Notes: generated from the sequence alone by a model not told the origin. 64,000 bases of DNA from Linyphia triangularis (GCA_963978545.1 OZ021724.1:24727933-24791932); one strand, 5' to 3'; positions 11,335 through 23,673 are shown, numbered from the stretch's first letter. Made by a program: numbers and translations.

Positions 11335-11660
11335 ACTCTTTTTTTTTTGCCTCCAAAACTTGTTAGAATACATTATCATCGACAACTAGTCTGACAAGTT
11401 TCAGTTCGATTGGATGACTGCAAATGATAGACCCAAAACTTAATGAAATGCATTGTCATCGACAATGAATGTATCTGTCGAATTTCAATTTTATTGGATG
11501 ACAGCAAATCAGTAAATTAGTCCTCCGAAGCGTCAATAGAAGAGCGAGTAAAAAGCGGCTTCTTAATGACAGACTCCAAAACTTGATGGAGTGCATTGTC
11601 ACTGACAACAACACTCTTTGAAATTTTACCTCAGCTGGATAAAAACGAGTGGGTTGGTTA
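11335..11660 (+). repeat. Tandem units of repeat family R
   Basis: Two to three diverged copies of a ~125-130-bp unit: CCAAAACTTGATAGA-type start, TGCATTGTCATCGACAA, TTTCAGTTCGATTGGATGA, TTAGTCCTCCGAAG, AAAAGCGGC. The same unit, usually single, is the core of the full-length R repeats at 17900-18405, 19886-20545 and 60035-60550. Confidence 0.7.
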
Positions 11661-11669
11661 GCCCCTCTT

Positions 11670-13124
11670 CAATTTTTCCCGGGCAGCAAATACAAAAGAA
11701 TATAAAAACTTCCGATGGATTTTAAGATAAATAATCGGTTTAAGGGCCGATGTGCAGTTTACTATGAGCCTTAAGTCGAAGCCAAGTACAACTTTTTTTT
11801 ATTTGAGTTTTATAAAACACCGATACATCAATACAACTGAAGATCTTAGATCATAAATAAATTATGTAGTGATTACCTGAGGGGTTGGCCATTATACTAC
11901 TTCATCTCAGGTAGTTTCCAGTGGGGAATAAGAAAAGAAAAAGAGAATAAGGCGCTGAGCGCTTGCCAGAACAAAGAACAAATGGGGGGGGGGGGAGCAG
12001 GCTAAGCAGATGCTCGTACTAAAGTAGACAGCTGAAAAACATCGGCATACATCTCTTTTTATACAAGCAGGAGCATGGCCACACAAACTTTAAGTGGGAA
12101 AGGACACCTGACCACACTTTTAGCCCAATGAAAACAATACCATTGGACTTAAGGCCCAAGGTAACAAATAAAATCCAAGTCAGTTTCAAGGATTTAAATA
12201 TTAAAATCGATTTTTTAACACGCAACACTTAATCGTGGGACCAAATCCAAAAGGTTAAACGACCCGGCTGAAAAATATGTTTTAGAACAAAAACTTGCTA
12301 CATTTGTCTAAAATATGTAAATATACCAGGACAAAAAATAGAATCGATTATAATCTCATTAATAAATGTCAATTCCATATTCTTTTTTGTTCCATTTGCG
12401 GTTAGCTTTTAATTCCCTTGATTGTTATTCTGCCAGAAAGCTTGTTTGAACTGCAAGTTTCCCTGAAAAATATTTACCACGGAAACGTATTTCAGCTGTA
12501 TAATGTGAAAGGTTGTTTTTATCATTTCGAATTTAAGAACCGCTCTTTCCTTCAACCGTCATTCTCGACGTTATCGTTTGGGAAAGAGAAAGATAAACAG
12601 AAAATGCGGACAGGGCACATGCCATGTTCCTTTTCGGTTAAAACTCTGTTTCTAATTCCCCCCCCCCCCCCCCACAATAACTGCAGTTTAATGATCGCAG
12701 CGAAGTGAAAGGAGTGAGTTTTATTTAGTTATGAAAACCTCGTTCAAATGTATCATCGATTCATCTGGTCTCTTTTGATTGGCCGCTTATTTATCCAATC
12801 AGTGTGTTGAATTTGCACCAGTTGAAAAAGAATAAGGGCTCTTTCACACGGTGCGGACGCGGGCCCGAAAAAGCATGCCTTTTCACACGAGCCCATATCT
12901 GCGGACGTTTCACCCGCATTTTTGAAGAGTTTGATTATTATTTTCACCCAGTGAGTGCAGTATCTGGATAAGAGTTGATTAAAAATATTTAGTTATTTTT
13001 TAAGTTTTACTTTATAATATAAGTGTAAAATTTAAGTATGGATAAAAGAAGGTTACGGTTATTATATCTCCTTTATTCTAGAAGGAAACGGAGAGATAGA
13101 CGTTTGTTAAATCATCCTATTAAT
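11670..13124. other. Gene-free AT-rich stretch
   Basis: Nothing beyond homopolymers (G run near 11984-11995, C run 12659-12673) and a short inverted motif around CTTTTTCACAC (12840-12895). The ORFs at 12019-12228 (minus) and 12418-12708 (plus) have no recognisable composition or motif, and I do not call them genes. Confidence 0.4.
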
Positions 13125-13250
13125 CAGGGCCGGCCTAAGGAGTGTGCAATCACACACATGTAATTTTGAGAGGAGAGCCAAGATGAGAAAAATATTTTTT
13201 TAAATGTAAACTAATAAAAACATATTCCGCTACTCTAAAACTAGGAAGGT
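13125..13250 (+). mobile_element. Terminal fragment of a CAGGGCCG hAT-like MITE
   Basis: Starts CAGGGCCGGCCTAAGGAGT and matches, in inverted form, the terminus ending at 34521 (GAGGAGAGCC and ATGAGAAAAAATAT blocks in the same order). The partner end was not located. Confidence 0.5.
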
Positions 13251-13549
13251 ACACTGCTCAGTGATGCAATACAGGTTATTTTAATTAATTTTCTGTAATA
13301 TTTTTTTTAGATTATTGTTGTTTTTTCATAAATATTAAATCAAAATGTTGTTGTAATTTAAAAAAAAAAAAATATTTTTTGACAAAACTATAAACAGAAT
13401 AAAAGCATTTAGGAGCTTGCTCTTTACAGAAATACAGTACACCCGTACATAGTGCACAGTAGAATACCAATTGATTATCCGAAACGATTGGGAACCTAAA
13501 GGTACCCGGATAAATGGTTGTTTGGATAACCGATCATTTATGGAAAAAT

Positions 13550-13552
<3 letters not shown>

Positions 13553-13638
<86 letters not shown>
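13553..13638. repeat. (TA)43 microsatellite
   Basis: Pure TA dinucleotides, giving mirror Tyr-Ile ORFs on both strands (13335-13664 minus, 13471-13668 plus) that are artefacts. Confidence 0.97.
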
Positions 13639-13640
<2 letters not shown>

Positions 13641-13829
13641 CATATTACACGTCACGTCTGACAAATAACCTTATTTAAATACTGCATTATAGTAGCCCCT
13701 AAAATTTATATTTTCAAAATGTTATAAAACTGAAGGAATGCAGCGTTTGGAAACTTTTAAAACCCTAGTAAAAAAAGTTACGAATCATAATTATGCGCCA
13801 CATTTTTTTTTTTATCTCTTTATTGAACT

Positions 13830-14485
13830 ATGTTCAAAATTACTTTTTATCAAATGTCAAAAAATGTCTACTGAATTTTTTTATGGAATGTAGAGAAATA
13901 TTATTAGATCACGTGAATTCACAGGTCTGAAGGGGACAAAAAATGGCAGAAACTATTAAAAAATAGACTTAGAATGAGTTAAACTAAATCCGACTGCCAA
14001 ATATGTCATAACTTGCCAAACAATGAGCATCCTTTTTTTTGTCTGCTAATTCATCATTCTATAATTTTCAATGAAGAAGGTTGCAAGCGATTTATTTTTC
14101 TTGGCGCCAAAAACCTTTCATCTTTCAAAAGTTAGCCAAGTTGGCAATACACGTCATCAGTGACGTAATACTTATCGCCAATTTGGCTCACTTTTAAAAA
14201 AATGGAAGTCTTTTTCGCAAAAGAATAGATATCGTCTGCAATCTTCCTCATAGCAAATTAAACAGCAGTGAGTTACCACAACCATTATTTGGCAAGTTTA
14301 TGACATATTTGGCAATCGGATTTATTTCAACTCATTCAAAGTCGATTTTTTAATAGTTTCGGCCATTTTTTTTGCCCTGGCAGACCAGTGAGTTCAGGAA
14401 CTACTAATATTCCTCAACATTCCTTTAAAAATTCGAAATGATGTTCGATGAACCTAAATTTGCAGTCGCCTCTAAGACTACAATG
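13830..14485. mobile_element. Foldback MITE family F, nearly complete copy
   Basis: Palindromic element centred on ACGTCATCAGTGACGT (about 14151-14166). The right arm ends TTGCAGTCGCCTCTAAGACTA. The left arm is diverged at its tip. It shares both arms with the copy at 18406-19070. A short ORF (14438-14755) starts in the right arm and continues into unrelated DNA; I see no function in it. Confidence 0.7.
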
Positions 14486-15099
14486 TTTTCTGGTGAAGTT
14501 GAAACAAAGCTCGTAACAGTAGAGGCTATAGGTGGGATTAACCTTGGCGATAAAAGAGGCATCAAGATAGGGCTAATCCTTCCAACTTCCATCAAAAACA
14601 ATAAAAGTAAAATAGCAGCAGGTCTTCGGATACCTCAAAATTCAGTTTCGCAACCCAAAACAACAATTAACGCTCTTGAAGCAGTTCCTTCCACCCTTTT
14701 TATCAGAGAACACTATCTTAACGGAACGATCTGTGTCAAAATGAGCCATAAATGACGAAAATAACGCGACGATAGGAAACATTCTCGAGACGACACTACG
14801 GCGAGGAAAGAAACGTTAAAAATGGCGATTTCGAAAAGCAAATGGGCTCATTAAAATTCCTCCGGTAATTGAAAAGTTATTTGTTTTTAGTTCCAATTGA
14901 TTCTCCCTCGAGGGTTCGTTGACAAAGTAAACACGGTTACGCTGTAGTTTTAAGGATAGTCAAAACTTTGACGTTTGAGACCGAGAAAGTATACAACAAA
15001 ATTCTATTACCTAATCCTTTCATGCTCTGAGGCTATTTAGTTCCAAGTTAGTTTGCAGTGATTATTTTGCAAATAAACCATAATTGATGAAAGGAGACT

Positions 15100-15770
15100 C
15101 ATTTAAAGCACCGCATCGAATATCATTCTGAATTTTTTATAGAATGAAGAGGAATGCTAGTAGAATATGAATATACTGTTCTGCCAAGTGGAACCAAAAT
15201 TGTTCAAAAATTCGTTGGTTGGTTGAATTTAAATTTACTTGGTGCAATGGTAACACAAGGGCCAAACTGCGCTTCAAAAATCGGCGAGTAATTGAGCTAA
15301 AGTTGAACTGTAAGAAAGTTGAATTATCTGATTATCAAAATTTCATAACTTGCAATAACGCCACTCATGACATAATATTTATATTGCAAACTCTCTTTTA
15401 AGAGTCATAACTAACTAAATAACGAGCATTCTTTTTTTATTTGGTAACACATCCCTATTTAATTTTCAATGAGGAAGGATGAGACGACTTCAGATTTCAG
15501 GCGCTAAATACTTGCATATTTAAAAGTGAGCCAAGTTGGAGATAAATATTATGTCATGAGTAGTGTTATGACAAATTGTGACATATTTGGCAAACGGATT
15601 TAGTTCAACTCATTCAAGATCGATTTTTGAACAGTTTCGGTCATTTTTGCCACGGCAGACCAGTATATTCATTTTTTACTAGAATTTTTCTAATTTCTAT
15701 AAAAAAAAATGCAAAATGATACTCGATGGGGTATCTAAAATTGCAGTCGCTTCTCGGAATATAAAATAAC
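15100..15770. mobile_element. Foldback MITE family F, copy with SINE-like insert
   Basis: The left arm begins with GCATCGAATATCATTCTGAA, and the right arm ends TTGCAGTCGCTTCTCGGAAT. A SINE-like fragment at 15214-15290 (GGTTGGTTGAATTT ... AACACAAGGGCCAAACTGCGC) interrupts the left arm. Confidence 0.7.
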
Positions 15771-16202
15771 GTCGTTAATGAAAGGAAATAACTCTTCACG
15801 TGTGTATTTCTCAATGTAGTTTTCAGAAAATATTTGGTTTAAGCAAATTAGATGAGAAAATTTATAACAGGCAGAGACAGAAATTCAAACAATGCTGTTT
15901 GGCATCAATGAGCATTATAAGCGATACTACTGAAGATCTGATTATGGAATTAGCCAAATTTTATTTATTTATTTTTTACAAATTTTATTTTATTTATTGA
16001 AGATCACATTTTATTTGCAACACGCAAGGACTTTTCAAGATGAAAAGTAAAAACTAAAAATTTTAAGTTTACAAGTCAGTGACTTCAACTTCTTAAGATT
16101 CCATCAAACTTTAATTTCAGGACATTTGATTTTTTTTTTATGTTTAACGCCATAGGAAAACCACAAATTTGCCATGGGCTCTAATGGCGTTGGCTAATCA
16201 AG
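15771..16202. other. Unassigned sequence
   Basis: No gene or repeat structure I can support. The ORF at 15800-16000 ends in a low-complexity TTTATTT run and is probably spurious. Confidence 0.35.
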
Positions 16203-16398
16203 GTGGATTGTTGATTTGTCTGTCCACTCAATGACCAATTTTTGTGCCCCTTTATACGATCCATAACCGTTATTATCCATCCATAACCGTTAATCAGGCC
16301 AGGACCTATAACTTAATGATAAGACGGATTGCTAAAACCACAACGTTCAGGATTGGGCAGGTGAAGCCAAAGCACTAACCACACAGCCATTATGAGCA
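16203..16398 (-). mobile_element. SINE-B copy 4, degraded
   Basis: Recognisable by CTCAATGACCAATTTTTGTG, TTAATCAGGCCAGGACCTA and the head end CACTAACCACACAGCCAT. Carries a local duplication of CCATAACCGTTA, and box B is damaged. Confidence 0.65.
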
Positions 16399-16473
16399 TT
16401 AGCTAATCATGACTTTAAGACAATTAAGATCGAAATGGATCATATAAAAAGGAATGGTCATTAAGAGGTCATA

Positions 16474-16650
16474 TTGGTTGTTTTCAGATTATCTGGCGCC
16501 GTCAGCAACACGAGGGCTATAATGCGCCGAAACATTCGTCATTAGATATGCCAACATACATTTACAAACAACCATGCCTAACACGGGACTCGAACCCTCA
16601 ACCTCACGGTCTAGAAGCTAGCACGCTAACCACTATACCGTTTGGTCGGC
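16474..16650 (-). mobile_element. SINE-A copy 6, TSD CATTAAGAGGTCATA
   Basis: Full-length copy with a perfect 15-bp TSD at 16459-16473 and 16651-16665: a recent, clean insertion. Confidence 0.94.
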
Positions 16651-16665
16651 CATTAAGAGGTCATA

Positions 16666-17899
16666 AATATCATTTAAAAAAAGAATTTGAACATTTTAAC
16701 CTAACTAAGCAGCTTAGGAGCGAGTATTCTGAATTACTACAATTTATCTTGCCAAAAATTTACATAGAATTACTTTGCGATTTCCCCCTTCAATCACTTT
16801 TGTTTTAGTCCAGATTTAATTAATTATAGGATTGAATTAATAATTCTAAATGATAAATAATTAGATGTCAATAAAACAAGAAAAATAATAATTTTTGTAC
16901 CCTTTTACGAATTTATTGTGTTAACCTTAACCCCTTTTCTACATGCTTCTGCTGCATTTTTGGAGAAATGACATCTTTTCAAATAGAATCTACAAGTAAC
17001 CTTATTCCAGCTGAAGAACTGCAAATAAGTCAAAAGTAAAGTAAGAGTGGATGAAATTCTTAAGAGCTTGGGGGTAAGAAAATTTATTTTGAAACGCACT
17101 ATCACCTTTTTCGCAATGGTTAGAAATATTTTCAATGTAGCAGCACATTTTGAAAAAGCCGTAGGGGTGAGAGTCTTATGTCCAATTTGTCTTGGAATGA
17201 AATATTTGCAACTAAACATCGACAAGTTACGTTATTTAAGCTCACAGAAATCCACGAGAAAGGTTCATTCGGAAAATGAATAAAATCTATTCGGATCGCG
17301 ATGGGGCAAAAACATATTTGGTTTGTGCGGAACGATTGAGGAAGAAAGTTTTGGACGATTTTTAAATTCAATTCGACACTTTTTTTTTTTTTTTTGTTCC
17401 GACTAATTAATTGGATGTAAGTTCGTTTTTAAGTAATTATTTTACAATAAAATAAAGCACTTTTCAAGTGATAAGAACGCACGACTGTTTATTTGTTTCG
17501 CAAAATAGATTTTAAAACATTTAAACCTTAAAAACTCAAGATGGAAAAAATTAACTGGCGATGGTATTTGTTTTTATTGGCTCAAAAGGGTTCAGATTAT
17601 ATGTACGTTGTAAAATAGTGAAATAGATGTAAAAAAATACAATTGTAAAAATTACATTTTTTGCATAGGAACTTAAAAATGTGAAATAGTAAAAGCGAAT
17701 AATAGAAATTTGAACCATATTAACCATCAAACGATAATAATTTCAATCATTGTACAGTTTTAGAGACTTAAAATATTCTTTGTCAAAGATTAAATTTCAA
17801 TGAATAATATAATAATAACTTACACCTCGCAATTTTCACAATGACATCACCTTGGCAGGAAAACGTACTTTGTTAACTGAATTAGGAATTTTATTAATA
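16666..17899. other. Gene-free stretch with weak overlapping ORFs
   Basis: AT-rich. ORFs on both strands around 16905-17371 overlap one another and show no motif. The plus-strand one (17047-17283) contains a CPIC pair but nothing else to suggest a zinc site. I do not call a gene. Confidence 0.35.
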
Positions 17900-18405
17900 A
17901 GAAAATAGTATAACCTATAAAAAAGTTTTTAATATAAATTCCTTTATATGTATAGCCAATTTTTATATTCATTAACAAAGCGCCGTTTCTGTTTCCATTA
18001 TGTGAAGGTGTTGGCAACTAATATGCGGTAAATTACTTTTTGAAATTTATTCACATGAATGTGAATTTATGCACTCGCATCCAAATATCTTTTATTTATT
18101 CTAAAACAATTTTATAACTTATTCATTAAAACAATTTTGGCAACAGGAAAGAGTTTCTTCAATGATCGGTTAAATGCTATTTAAGAGCAATTGGTCAACG
18201 CAAGTTGGTGTATTAATATTCCGTAAATTCGACCTTTTAGTGACAGTGACAGCTCCCAAAATTTAATAGAATGCATTGTCATCGAAAACGAATCCATATG
18301 CCAAGTTTCAACAACATTGGATGACGGCAAGGGGGTTAATTAGGCCTACGAAGATTTGTACGCAATCGGCAAACATAGATACACACAAAATCGAAGTTAA
18401 TATAA
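17900..18405 (+). repeat. Repeat R, full-length copy split by a foldback element
   Basis: About 0.5-kb repeat. The 5' part has CCTTTATATG and GCCAATTTTTATATTC. The middle shares TGAATGTGAATTTATGC and CAAATATCTTTTATTTATTC with 60170-60215. The core is the TGCATTGTCATCGA ... GGATGACGGCAAG unit. The end AAATCGAAGTTAATATAA is interrupted by foldback F and resumes at about 19071 (AGGATTTTTAAAAA). Its ends AAATCCTTTATAT and ATATAAAGGATTTT are inverted, as in a Tc1/mariner-like MITE. It has no coding capacity. Confidence 0.7.
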
Positions 18406-19070
18406 TAGACTGAGAGGCGACTGGCGATTTTTGGACCCCATCGAACATCATTCTGAATTTTTTTATGGAAATTAGAGAGAAGTGAGTAGATTACGAATCC
18501 ACTGGTCTGCCGTGGCAAAAATGGCCGAAACTGGCCAAAAATCGACTTTTAATATGTTGAACCAAATCCAATTGCCAATTGCGCCATAACTTGCCAAATA
18601 ATGAGCATTTTTTTTTTATTTGGTAACCCTCACTCTTTAATTTTCAATTAAGAAGGTTGCAGACGATTCAGATATCTGGCGACGGTCTACTTGCATCTAT
18701 TAAAAGGGAGCCAAGTTGGCAAAAAATATTACGTCACTTATGACGTAATTGATGTCGCCAATTTGGCTTACTTTTAAAAGATATAAGTTTTCCGAGCCAG
18801 AGATCAGAAATCGTTTGCGCTTTTTCTCATTGAAAATCAAAATGAAGTGGGTTGCCAGACGAATAAATTTGTTCTATTTTTGGCAAGTTATGACATATTT
18901 GGCAATCGGATTTTAGTTCAACTCATTCCAAGTCGATTATTGATCAGTTTCGGCCATTTTTGCCACGGCAGACCAGTGGATTCCTAATCTACTCACTTTT
19001 CTCCAATTTCTATAAAAAAATTCAGAATGATGTTCGATGGGGTCCAAAAATTGCAGTCGCCTCTCGGACT
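18406..19070. mobile_element. Foldback MITE family F, most intact copy (665 bp)
   Basis: Two ~325-bp arms form one long imperfect palindrome centred between ACGTCA (18731-18736) and TGACGT (18741-18746). Tips read TAGACTGAGAGGCGACTG and AGTCGCCTCTCGGACTA. It is inserted in repeat R, with TATAA on each side. Motifs include CCATCGAACATCATTCTGAA near the left tip and its inverse near 19025. No transposase is encoded, so it would need one in trans. Confidence 0.85.
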
Positions 19071-19229
19071 ATAAAGGATTTTTAAAAAATATGAGTCAGC
19101 CAGAGTTTTTTATATGACTTCTCCACTTTGATTACAGTTGATGTCCTCAACTGTATCAAATACATACAACATGGAAATATTTACATGTTGTTCTCAAGTA
19201 TCCTGCTCACTTTCAGATGCGGAGCCAGT

Positions 19230-19315
19230 GAAACAGCTGCCTATAGATAGACGGATTAATGCAGCAGAGCGCGAAACAGCTGCCTATAGAAGAGTTAAAT
19301 GTAGCAGAGCAGAAA
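19230..19315 (+). repeat. Two 43-bp direct repeats in a short ORF
   Basis: GAAACAGCTGCCTATAGA begins at 19230 and at 19273, followed by similar AGCAGAGC ends. The plus-strand ORF through it (19138-19386) reads arginine/glutamate/alanine-rich repeats of the kind seen in the N-terminal parts of some Helitron and helicase-like transposon proteins. That resemblance is weak. Confidence 0.5.
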
Positions 19316-19885
19316 ATTCTGAGCAGTGCCAAAATTACATGCGCAGGCTTAAGCGTAGGAAGATCCAAATACCAATATATATTTAAAAAAAAAGCACTAA
19401 CAATAAAACCAAAACAGGTGTTTCTGTTTAAATAAAAGCTGTGAGGTAATGATTTAGGTAAATGTTTTAGATCCGTCATCTTTATTTATGTTGCAACGTG
19501 CTTTTAAAGGTGAAAACGAATTAAATGTGGGGTAATATTTACCCAATAGTCATTAAAAATCCTTACAAAAAAAAGGAGAAGGTGAACGTAAAAAGACATT
19601 TCGGAGGTGTTTTTATGGTAATCTTGTGTGACCACCTGGTGAGTTTGCGGCAAAAGGCAACAAAGTGAAAAATACTTAAAAGGACCAGAACTCAACAAAC
19701 TGGTATTAAAGTTTACAAAATGCCATTAAAAAAGGTGCTGTTTTCTATTTTCAAAATGAATGGAATTCATTGCTGTTGACTTTGTTTGGTTTGCGGTAAC
19801 TTTTTCTAAAATACCCAACATTTTATTTTGATTCAGAATATAAACTACTACTCATTCAACAGATCGTATGAAATGATTTTTTTTT

Positions 19886-20545
19886 TTTTTTTTTTAAATC
19901 CTTTATATTAAATTCGATTTTGTGTGTGTGTGTGTAAAAATTAGCCATAATTTAACCCACATGGCATCATCTGATTGGGTTTGGTTGTTTTCAGATTATC
20001 TGGCGCCGTCAGCAACACGAGGGCTGTAATGCGCGGAAACATTCGTCATTTGACAAGCCAACATACATTTACAAACACCCATGCCTAACACAGGAATCGA
20101 ACCCGCAACCTCGCGATCTAAAAGCTAGCACGCTAACTACTATACCGTTTGGTCGGCGTCATCTGATAGGGTTCAAACTTGGCAGATAGGATGTCGATGC
20201 ATTCTATCAAGTTTTGGAGGCTATCACTGCCTTTAAAAAGTCGCTTTTACGCACGTTTTTTATCCGTTTAGAACTACTAATAAATCCCATTTAAACGATC
20301 ATTGTTGAAACTCTTTCCAGTTGCCAAAATTATTTTAATCAGAATAAATAAAAAAATATTTGAACGTGATTGCATAAATTCACATTCATTTTTAATAAAT
20401 AAATTTTGAAACGTAGTTTGCCGCATATTTTGCTGACAGAAATGTATTTAATAGATGCAAACACCAAGCACACACTGACAACAGAATCGGTGCTATATTA
20501 ATGAAAAATTAGCAATACATATAAAGGATATTAAAAACTCAGTAT
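19886..20545 (-). repeat. Repeat R, inverted full-length copy split by SINE-A
   Basis: Same family as 17900-18405 but reversed. It begins AAATCCTTTATATTAAATTC, contains a TG run (19921-19936), then the core unit inverted (TCGATGCATTCTATCAAG), and ends with CACATTCATTTTT and ACATATAAAGGATA. SINE-A copy 7 is inside it. Confidence 0.7.
19982..20158 (-). mobile_element. SINE-A copy 7, TSD TCATCTGATWGGGTT
   Basis: Full-length copy inside repeat R. The TSD is at 19967-19981 and 20159-20173 with one mismatch. Confidence 0.92.
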
Positions 20546-20743
20546 TTTTGGTTTTATTATTTTTAAATGAATGTTACTTTTTTTAGGAAAAGTCAGCAAA
20601 CGATAATTCAAGATCTTTGATAAAAAGTAACCAAAAAATCCAAATGCATAAAAAATAGAGAATTCTTTTTAAAACAACCAGAAGGATACACCATGTTACT
20701 TCAAAAATTTCATGAACAGGTTAAGCCATTAATTTATATTGTA

Positions 20744-22391
20744 CTAGCTGAATACCCGTGCTTCGTTACGAAATTTTAACATGTGCAATATTTTAGCTAG
20801 CTGTGAGGCCTAGCGTTGCAGAAATCCGTCATTGGTGTATAGGTCCCAGTTTTTGGCGCTTCGTTCGCAGGTAGGTTCATCGCTACGCAAAATCGAGTTC
20901 GCTTCGTTCGCTGAAAAGTTCATTGACACATAAGCACATGCTTACTTCACTCGTTGTAAGGTTCATTGCGATGCAAACATAGGCTCGCTTCGCTCGCTAA
21001 AGGTTCATTGCTGCGTAGGCATAAGCTCGCTTAACTCACTAAAACTAATTGCTACGGAAAGCCTTAATCGCAAAACGAAAAATCCCCGTTAATATCCCGT
21101 TAATACAATAATACAACACCCCTTTAAGATTATTTTAACACGTGTTTGTGGAAAGCAAAATTGGAAAGCCAAAAACTACTCATTTAGAAACTTTCAGAGC
21201 TCTAGACCTATTAGAAGTCGCTTTTTGTGAAAATATTAATTAAAAAACAAATAAAATTTTAAAGTTCTGTTTTTCAAAAGTCCAATTAGAAGGACACAAC
21301 TACTTATGTTAAAAATTTCAGAGCTGTAGCCCTAATGGAAATCGTTTTGTAAAATGTGTATTAATTAATTGCGAAAATTAAGAAAGAACTAAAGAACTAA
21401 ATAAAAATTTAAAATTCTGTTTTTCAAAAGTCCAATTAGAAGACCATAACTACTTATTTTGAAAATTTCAGAGCTGTAACAGGGTGACCACAAAATTCAG
21501 GAAAAAAAATTCCCTGATTTCCCTGACAGATTACTAAAAAATTCCCCGATTTTAGGGCAAATCTTTTTTTCAAATTACCCCAATTTTCTTAGGTTTTCCA
21601 GATGTCTAGACATCCTGATCAAATAGAACATATATGCTAAAGAAATAATATGCAATTTTTAAAAAAATAGTTTTGCTGGTAATGAAGTTTAAATTATTCT
21701 GTAACATTAAACTTTTAATGGCTTACCACTGCTAATATCCATGTAAACAGCGCCTAAATATGAATGAACGTGCCTTAAGCAGTACAAAATTTCCCTGATT
21801 TTCTTGAAATTTTAAAAAGTTCCCTGACATTTCCCTGATTTTTTCCAGATTCATAAAGCTCCCTGACATTTCCCTGATTTCCAGGTTTTCCCGGTTCTGT
21901 GGCCACTCTGTGTAACCCTATTAGAAATCGTTTTGTAAAATATTTATTAATTAAAAAAATAGTTAAAAAAGAACTAAATAAATATTTGAAATTCTGTTTT
22001 TCAAAAGTCCAATTAGAAGGCCAAAATTACTTATGTTGAAAATTCCAGAGCTGTAGCCTTACTAGAAATCATTTTGTAAAATATATATTAATTAATAAAA
22101 AAATTTAATTAAAAAGTAACTAATTAAAATTTCAACATTCTGTTTTTCAAAAGTCCGATTAGAAGGTTAAAACTACGCATGTTGAAAATTTCAGAGCTGT
22201 ATCTCTGTTTAAAATCACTTAGTAAAAAAATTATTAAAAAAGAACTAATTAAAATTTTAACATTCTGTTTGACATGTATACAATTAGAAGGCCAAAACTA
22301 CTTATGATGAAAATTTCAGAGCACTATTCCAATTTTAAGTAGGTTTCTATAGATCCACAGACAGACACACAGCTAGTTTTATTATTATAGA
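20744..22391 (-). mobile_element. Helitron, complete non-autonomous copy
   Basis: On the minus strand it begins TCTATAATAATAAAACTAGC and ends GGGTATTCAGCTAG, so it has the TC...CTAG ends of Helitrons. The base before the 5' end is A and the base after the 3' end is T, as Helitron target rules require. A short hairpin (TTCG-TAA-CGAA) lies ~25 bases from the 3' end. The interior consists of degenerate repeats: TTCGCTCGCTxAAAAGTTCATTGCTACG near the 3' side, and several ~150-bp units with TGAAAATTTCAGAGCTGTA toward the 5' side. No Rep/helicase ORF, so it depends on a helper. A MITE lies inside it (21480-21910). Confidence 0.88.
21480..21910. mobile_element. CAGGGTG-type MITE, copy 2, complete, TSD TGTAA
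   Basis: Inverted ends CAGGGTGACCACA and TGTGGCCACTCTG (two mismatches) with TGTAA on both sides (21475-21479 and 21911-21915). Removing it restores the host Helitron's repeated GAGCTGTAACCCTATTAGAA motif, which proves the insertion. The interior has repeated TTCCCTGA blocks. A 5-bp duplication would fit a hAT5-like or other DNA transposon; no transposase is present. Confidence 0.88.
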
Positions 22392-22942
22392 TGGTATATG
22401 TGTAAAATTGTGCATAGAACTTAAAATTAAATATTGACAACATATTTTGTTATTGTCATTTGTTTTATAGTTAGTCTAACAAAGTATGCAACCGATTGGC
22501 TCGGATAAAAAAAGGGAAATGCAATTCAATCCAAGAACTAATGTAACAAAGATTTAAAACAAAGAAAAAGAGTATAGACTATGGGGGTGGTGACAGGTTT
22601 AGCAAGTATAAATATACTATTTTTTCTGATAAGTAAATACTGCTGAAATTACGATCTGTTAAGAGTGAACATTATTTACAATCGATATTATTTATTGAAT
22701 TTAGAAATATTAAATAACTTGCATAAAATGAGTATTTTCAACAAAAATGTTGCTCCGAAAAAGGTCTTTTGAACTAAAAGTCTTTCTTATTATGGAAGTT
22801 TTTAAATTCAAGCAAAAAACCCAAAGTGAACTAGAATTCTATAGCAATTCTAAATTCAATCAACTTCAATTATTGCTTTATTTTTAAATATTTAATCTTT
22901 GGTGTCTTCAACTATATTCATTTGTCAGTCCAATACTAAATG
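22392..22942. other. Unassigned AT-rich sequence
   Basis: I see no gene or structured repeat here. Confidence 0.4.
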
Positions 22943-22954
22943 TTGGGTCTTAGG

Positions 22955-23085
22955 TTGGTTGGTTGTATTCAGATTATCTGGCGCCGTCAGCAACACGAGG
23001 GCTATAATGCGCCGAAACATTTCGTCATTTGACAAACCAACATACATTTACAAACACCCATGCCTAACACGGGACTCGAACCCGG
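22955..23085 (-). mobile_element. SINE-A copy 8, 5'-truncated, TSD TTGGGTCTTAGG
   Basis: The copy stops within box B (GACTCGAACCCGG) and lacks the rest of the tRNA head, yet it has a perfect 12-bp TSD at 22943-22954 and 23086-23097. Truncation therefore occurred during insertion, as in LINE-type reverse transcription. Without box A it cannot be transcribed by pol III from its own promoter. Confidence 0.93.
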
Positions 23086-23673
23086 TTGGGTCTTAGGAAC
23101 AACAAATATTTTATTCCCCACAACCAATAATACACCCATATTGAAGATTGTAATAATTTTACAAAATATTTAAGTATAACTGTATAAATTATACAAATTT
23201 TGTACTAACCCCCTTGAATATAAAAAAGCCTTTCACAAAAATTCAGAAAACAATTAATACAGCAAGACAAATAAGATATTAAACAGTTGAAATTTATAGT
23301 AATTTGAGCATTTTATATTAAATTCAATCAATAACCAAAATACAAAATTCGAACTTAAATACTTACATAAATTATTAATATTTGTTTTAGTTAAATAGCA
23401 AGCAACCTTTGCAAAAACACTTACATGTTTTGAGTTTTGACATAGCCGTGATCTAATCGGCAAATATCAAACACATTGCAATACTTAAGTTACGGAAGTT
23501 TTATAAAAACTACGTTATAAAACCAGGCTACGATGGACACCTCAACAATCACATAATTAAATCTCGATGAATTGAACTCCTACAAATCAACTTTCAGAAA
23601 TCAATACTCGTCAAAACAAAACAAACCCCTTTGTTTACATACAAAAAAATAATCACAAAAATCTAGCACTCAC

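Noticed and set aside
13335..13668. ORFs of alternating Tyr and Ile on both strands
   Set aside because: Produced by the (TA)43 microsatellite.
16905..17371. Overlapping ORFs on both strands as a host gene
   Set aside because: No motif, no splice or polyadenylation support, and all three frames are comparably open owing to base composition.
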